This document shows positions 6,159-8,510 of a DNA stretch of 8,510 nucleotides, piece by piece. The notes under the pieces were generated by a model, which saw nothing but the letters and a program-made list of their open reading frames with translations, was not told where the DNA came from and searched no databases. Source of the stretch: an uncultured Bacilli bacterium (GTDB taxonomy: Bacteria > Bacillota_I > Bacilli_A > RF39 > UBA660); contig CAKOLW010000028.1 of NCBI GenBank assembly GCA_934096405.1, positions 1-8,510 on the forward strand, given 5' to 3'. Both the position numbers and the translations under genes were made by a program. Position 1 is the first letter of the stretch; the number at the start of each line of letters is the position of its first letter.

Positions 6159-7000
6159 AAAAAGGATTAAATTTATTTTTAAAAGGTATAGTATTAGGTA
6201 TTGCATTTATTATTCCCGGAGTAAGTGGTGGAACTTTAGCTGTTTTGCTAGGAATTTATGAAGAATTACTTGATAAAGTTAGTAACTTTTACAAAAGTAA
6301 AAAGAACTTTATCGATACTGTTAAATATATGTTACCTCTTGGTATGGGTGTGTTAGCTTCAATAGCTATATGCGCTAAAATAATTGGTATAGGTTTAGAA
6401 AAGGCACCAATAATAACATTATTAATTTTCCTAGGGCTTATAATAGGTGGCTTACCAAAATTATTTAAAGGAGCAGTAAAAAAGCCTGGTATAAAAGAAA
6501 TTATATTTATGTTAATAGGTATTGTACTTGTAGTAGTAATGGCACTTATGGATAAAAGTGGTACAACAGTAACTTTAACTAATATGGATACAAAAGGATA
6601 TATATTGTTATTCCTAGTTGGTATGATTGCGTCAGCTACAATGGTAATCCCAGGTATAAGTGGTTCTTTCACTCTTATGTTATTAGGTTACTATGAACCA
6701 GTTTTAGGAGTAGTAAATAATATAGTTGCTTTAACTAATTTAAAACAAAATATTCTTATAATGTTACCTTTCTTAGTAGGCGTAATATTGGGTATAATTT
6801 TAATATCTAAAATAATAAATTACTTACTTAAGAAATATCCAAATGAAGTGTATTATGCAATATTAGGTTTTGTATTATCATCAGTATTTAGTGTATTCTA
6901 TCAAGTGTTTACTTATGATTTTAACTTAACACATCTAATTATTGGATTAATTCTAATGATTATAAACTCTATATTAATTTCTAAAGTATTTAAAGATTAA
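6155..7000 (+). CDS. popT: DUF368 / PopT-family undecaprenyl-phosphate transporter
   Basis: Polytopic membrane protein of 281 residues with about eight hydrophobic segments. It matches the DUF368 family, members of which (PopT) were shown to return undecaprenyl phosphate from the outer to the inner leaflet of the plasma membrane, resupplying wall and polymer synthesis. An internal repeat is visible: IIPGVSGGTLAVLLGIYE (19-36) and VIPGISGSFTLMLLGYYE (164-181), each with PG-V/I-SG followed by LLG-x-YE. This is consistent with a two-fold pseudo-symmetric transporter core. AAGGAG (6141-6146) lies within the end of the PAP2 gene, and the start codon overlaps its stop as ATGA, suggesting translational coupling. 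No clear terminator follows. The family is confident; the exact lipid transported is taken from characterised relatives. Confidence 0.9.
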   Translation: MKKGLNLFLKGIVLGIAFIIPGVSGGTLAVLLGIYEELLDKVSNFYKSKKNFIDTVKYMLPLGMGVLASIAICAKIIGIGLEKAPIITLLIFLGLIIGGLPKLFKGAVKKPGIKEIIFMLIGIVLVVVMALMDKSGTTVTLTNMDTKGYILLFLVGMIASATMVIPGISGSFTLMLLGYYEPVLGVVNNIVALTNLKQNILIMLPFLVGVILGIILISKIINYLLKKYPNEVYYAILGFVLSSVFSVFYQVFTYDFNLTHLIIGLILMIINSILISKVFKD

Positions 7001-7029
7001 AAAATGTGTCATAATTATAAAATAATAAA

Positions 7030-7058
7030 TTGACTTGAACATTGTTATTTCATATAAT
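7030..7058 (+). promoter_or_regulatory. Strong sigma-A promoter of the unknown 284-residue gene
   Basis: TTGACT (7030-7035), a 17-base spacer, and a perfect TATAAT (7053-7058) give a near-consensus promoter. The start is predicted near 7065, with a leader of about 29 bases and AGGAGG at 7083-7088. Confidence 0.82.
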
Positions 7059-7073
7059 GTACTTAGAAATAAC
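7044..7073 (+). promoter_or_regulatory. Inverted repeat flanking the -10 box, probable operator
   Basis: GTTATTTC (7044-7051) and GAAATAAC (7066-7073) are perfect 8-base inverted arms separated by 14 bases that contain the whole TATAAT box. Arm centres are 22 bases apart, about two helical turns, as expected for a dimeric repressor. The left arm lies upstream of the predicted start, so in the transcript from this promoter no hairpin can form; a DNA-level site is the simpler reading. No regulator is encoded nearby with obvious motifs. Confidence 0.5.
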
Positions 7074-7093
7074 TTAATTATAAGGAGGGTAAA

Positions 7094-7948
7094 ATGTTTG
7101 ACGGAATTTATGCAAGAGGGTATTATGAAAAAAATACATTTATTATTGTAAAAAATTTTAATAAACTCAGTTTGTCTAATTTAATATTAATAATTTTAGA
7201 CGATAGAAACTATAGTGATATAAGAGATTTTGCAAAGGCTGAATTAAGAAAAAGAACTAGAAACTTGGGAATTCCATTAGAAGAATTGATCCATTTCGAT
7301 GACATGGCTATAGCCAAAAGAGGATATGATATTGATAATTATTTAATATCTAATAATGTCAATATGCAAAAACTTATGGAAATTTGGAGTAAACCACGTG
7401 AAGAATGCCCACTTCTATTTAGTGAAAAACACTTATGCAGTGATATGGATCTAGGTACTGGTTTTTTTACTAAACTAAGTAAAATTGAAATAAAAAATTT
7501 ATCTCGTAGACTTTTGGAACTTAGTGATAAACATCAAAAAGAAGTAATGCTTCATGCAAAAAAGTTACTTGAAGAGAGAAACAAAAGATTTGAAGAAGAA
7601 AAAATGCTAACCAAAAAAAATTTTGATGAATTATTAGGGTGTAATGATGCAATGCTTCAATTAGATAATAAATTTTCTCCATTAGAACCGTTAGGAAATA
7701 TTAGTGATGATGAAATGTATAAATTAATTAGTTCTGGATTAGGTAATTTTAAATTACTTGTATGTGATTTGATGAGTGATAGTATTTTAGACACCGATAT
7801 AGTACAAAGTTTATATGGACTTAAATTCATAAGAAAAGATAGTAGTAAACTTAAAAAGCAAAAAAGACAATTATTACAAGAAGCTAAAAATGGTAGTACA
7901 GTTGATTATGAAAAAGCTGGTGTAATGAAGTTAGAATTAAAAAAGTAA
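7094..7948 (+). CDS. Protein of unknown function, soluble and helical
   Basis: I do not recognise this 284-residue protein. It has no signal peptide or membrane segment and is rich in Lys, Glu, Leu and Asp. The N-terminal third (about 1-75) mixes hydrophobic strands and helices (SLSNLILIILDDRNYSDIRD). A highly charged helical stretch at about 130-178 (SKIEIKNLSRRLLELSDKH and onward) could be a coiled coil. The C-terminus is basic (FIRKDSSKLKKQKRQLLQEA). Four cysteines (C105, C115, C183, C224) are scattered and form no clear metal motif. The start is firm: AGGAGG lies 5 bases before the ATG. It has its own strong promoter with a possible operator and its own terminator, so it is probably a single regulated gene, although read-through from popT is possible. 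Confidence 0.88.
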   Translation: MFDGIYARGYYEKNTFIIVKNFNKLSLSNLILIILDDRNYSDIRDFAKAELRKRTRNLGIPLEELIHFDDMAIAKRGYDIDNYLISNNVNMQKLMEIWSKPREECPLLFSEKHLCSDMDLGTGFFTKLSKIEIKNLSRRLLELSDKHQKEVMLHAKKLLEERNKRFEEEKMLTKKNFDELLGCNDAMLQLDNKFSPLEPLGNISDDEMYKLISSGLGNFKLLVCDLMSDSILDTDIVQSLYGLKFIRKDSSKLKKQKRQLLQEAKNGSTVDYEKAGVMKLELKK

Positions 7949-7966
7949 TTTTTTAAAATTATTTTT

Positions 7967-8004
7967 AGGTTATTGATGAACATTAGTACATCAATAGCCT
8001 TTTC
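7967..8004 (+). terminator. Intrinsic terminator after the unknown gene
   Basis: AGGTTATTGATG (7967-7978) pairs with CATCAATAGCCT (7989-8000), 12 pairs with one G-U, around a 10-base loop, and is followed by a T run. It is the best-formed terminator hairpin in the window. Confidence 0.88.
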
Positions 8005-8071
8005 TTCTGATTATTAATACTTTTAAAGCAACATTTTTATTTCAAAATTAATAAATTTTATTATACTATAC

Positions 8072-8208
8072 TATAATAAATAACATGAATTGGAGGTTAT
8101 AGAATTTATAATTATTATCCATTAAATCAAAATTTGCAAATAAAAATGTTGTTCAAAAAGATAGATATTTGGTTGCTACTAGATGGAATATTCTTAAAAA
8201 AGTTTTAA
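8072..8208 (+). pseudogene. Possible small or decayed ORF with good expression signals but no ATG
   Basis: A TATAAT-like box (8072-8077, weak -35) is followed by GGAGG (8092-8096). Seven bases later an ATT at 8104 opens a 34-codon frame (YNYYPLNQNLQIK and onward) ending at TAA 8206-8208. A second frame nearby (stop to stop about 8109-8250, with VVQKDRYLVATRW) is also open. A strong ribosome binding site without ATG, GTG or TTG suggests either a lost start codon with a later frameshift or a rare ATT start. I do not recognise either peptide, and chance open frames of this size are common in AT-rich DNA. Confidence 0.2.
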
Positions 8209-8289
8209 TTTTAACATTTATAAAAATAAGGCTAGTACGACAAATATAAACTAAGACTTAACAAGGCTGAGACGTGGGAAAAACACAAT

Positions 8290-8313
8290 AAAAAAACACT
8301 AAATAAATAGTGT
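8290..8313 (-). terminator. Minus-strand intrinsic terminator
   Basis: On the minus strand ACACTA (8313-8308) and TAGTGT (8301-8296) form a perfect 6-base stem around a 6-base loop, followed directly by seven T residues (8296-8290, the first shared with the stem). The T run on one side only gives the direction. It would end transcription entering from the right edge. Confidence 0.6.
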
Positions 8314-8318
8314 AAAAT

Positions 8319-8411
8319 TCATTTTGAGCCAATGTCGTAAGTATCTACAACTTTTTCCAATATACGAATGAACACATAATTAATAATTATTGATAATATT
8401 TCTTTATTCAT
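8319..8411 (-). CDS. Possible 30-residue minus-strand ORF or gene remnant
   Basis: An ATG at 8411-8409 opens 30 codons (MNKEILSIIINYVFIRILEK, then VVDTYDIGSK) to a TGA at 8321-8319. A GGAG lies about 10 bases upstream, and a minus-strand terminator begins 6 bases after the stop. It also lies just downstream of the end of another minus-strand gene, so a short cotranscribed gene is possible. The peptide has a hydrophobic middle and is unlike anything I recognise; it could be a leftover of a longer gene or a chance frame. Confidence 0.3.
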   Translation of the reverse strand: MNKEILSIIINYVFIRILEKVVDTYDIGSK

Positions 8412-8448
8412 TTATTATCAACTCCATAAATTGTAATTTGGAAAATTT

Positions 8449-8510
8449 TTATATTTCTAACTTATAAAGTCTTTCTACTGGAGAGTCATCTTTAAAAGTT
8501 TTTACTTCTT
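8449..8510 (-). CDS. C-terminal end of an unidentified gene, cut by the window edge
   Basis: On the minus strand one frame reads EVKTFKDDSPVERLYKLEI and stops at TAA (8451-8449). Its charged, soluble composition is coding-like, and the minus-strand terminator about 140 bases downstream supports a gene arriving from the right. The other two minus frames hit stops within the first 33 bases from the edge. Only 19 residues are visible, so no family can be named. Confidence 0.45.
   Translation of the reverse strand, partial: EVKTFKDDSPVERLYKLEI

Noticed and set aside
7044..7073. Inverted repeat read as a terminator for the upstream operon
   Set aside because: The loop is long and the bases after the right arm (TTAATTATAAGG) are not a T run; the -10 box inside it points to an operator.
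8221..8340. Small RNA gene in the gene-poor end
   Set aside because: The patch is slightly richer in GC, but I found no stable fold with a plus-strand terminator; the only good hairpin terminates the minus strand.
1..8510. CRISPR array, tRNA or rRNA genes, insertion sequence
   Set aside because: No regularly spaced repeats, cloverleaf with T-loop consensus, or transposase motifs were seen; the T-box cores are leaders and not tRNA genes.

Overview
The window is strongly AT-rich chromosomal DNA from a low-GC Gram-positive bacterium (Bacillota). The evidence is two T-box leaders in front of aminoacyl-tRNA synthetase genes, A-rich Shine-Dalgarno sites of the AGGAGG type, and close matches to the sigma-A promoter consensus. 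TGG is used for Trp and TGA acts as a stop (for example at the end of the PAP2 gene), so the code is the standard bacterial one and not the Mycoplasma/Spiroplasma code. I cannot place the organism more finely; an uncultured gut-type Bacilli or Clostridia lineage would fit.

Layout. Positions 1-64 hold the N-terminus of an unidentified minus-strand gene, divergent from thrS. From about 204 to 3709 lie two tRNA-charging genes, thrS (ThrRS without a TGS domain) and tyrS. Each has its own extended -10 promoter and its own T-box riboswitch, with specifier candidates matching Thr (ACU or ACC) and Tyr (UAC). The tyrS T-box appears to use an unusual terminator that pairs directly with the tRNA-binding bulge. 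An intrinsic terminator overlapping the tyrS stop codon closes this block.

From about 3720 to 7000 a tight four-gene plus-strand operon runs from one extended -10 promoter: an ATP-grasp protein of the sugar-transfer-associated type, a ZIP-family metal transporter, a PAP2-family membrane phosphatase, and a DUF368/PopT-family undecaprenyl-phosphate transporter. Gaps are 8 nt, 8 nt and a 4-nt ATGA overlap. The last two genes suggest a lipid-carrier recycling pair: the phosphatase would make C55-P from C55-PP outside the membrane, and the PopT-like protein would return C55-P to the inside. The ATP-grasp protein would fit an envelope-polymer role.

A 284-residue soluble protein of unknown function follows (7094-7948). 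It has its own near-consensus promoter, whose -10 box lies inside a perfect 8-bp inverted repeat that looks like an operator, and a strong terminator. The last 0.5 kb (about 8005-8510) has no sizeable complete gene. It holds a possible decayed or ATT-start small ORF on the plus strand. On the minus strand it holds a good intrinsic terminator, a possible 30-residue ORF just upstream of it, and the C-terminal end of another gene entering from the right edge.
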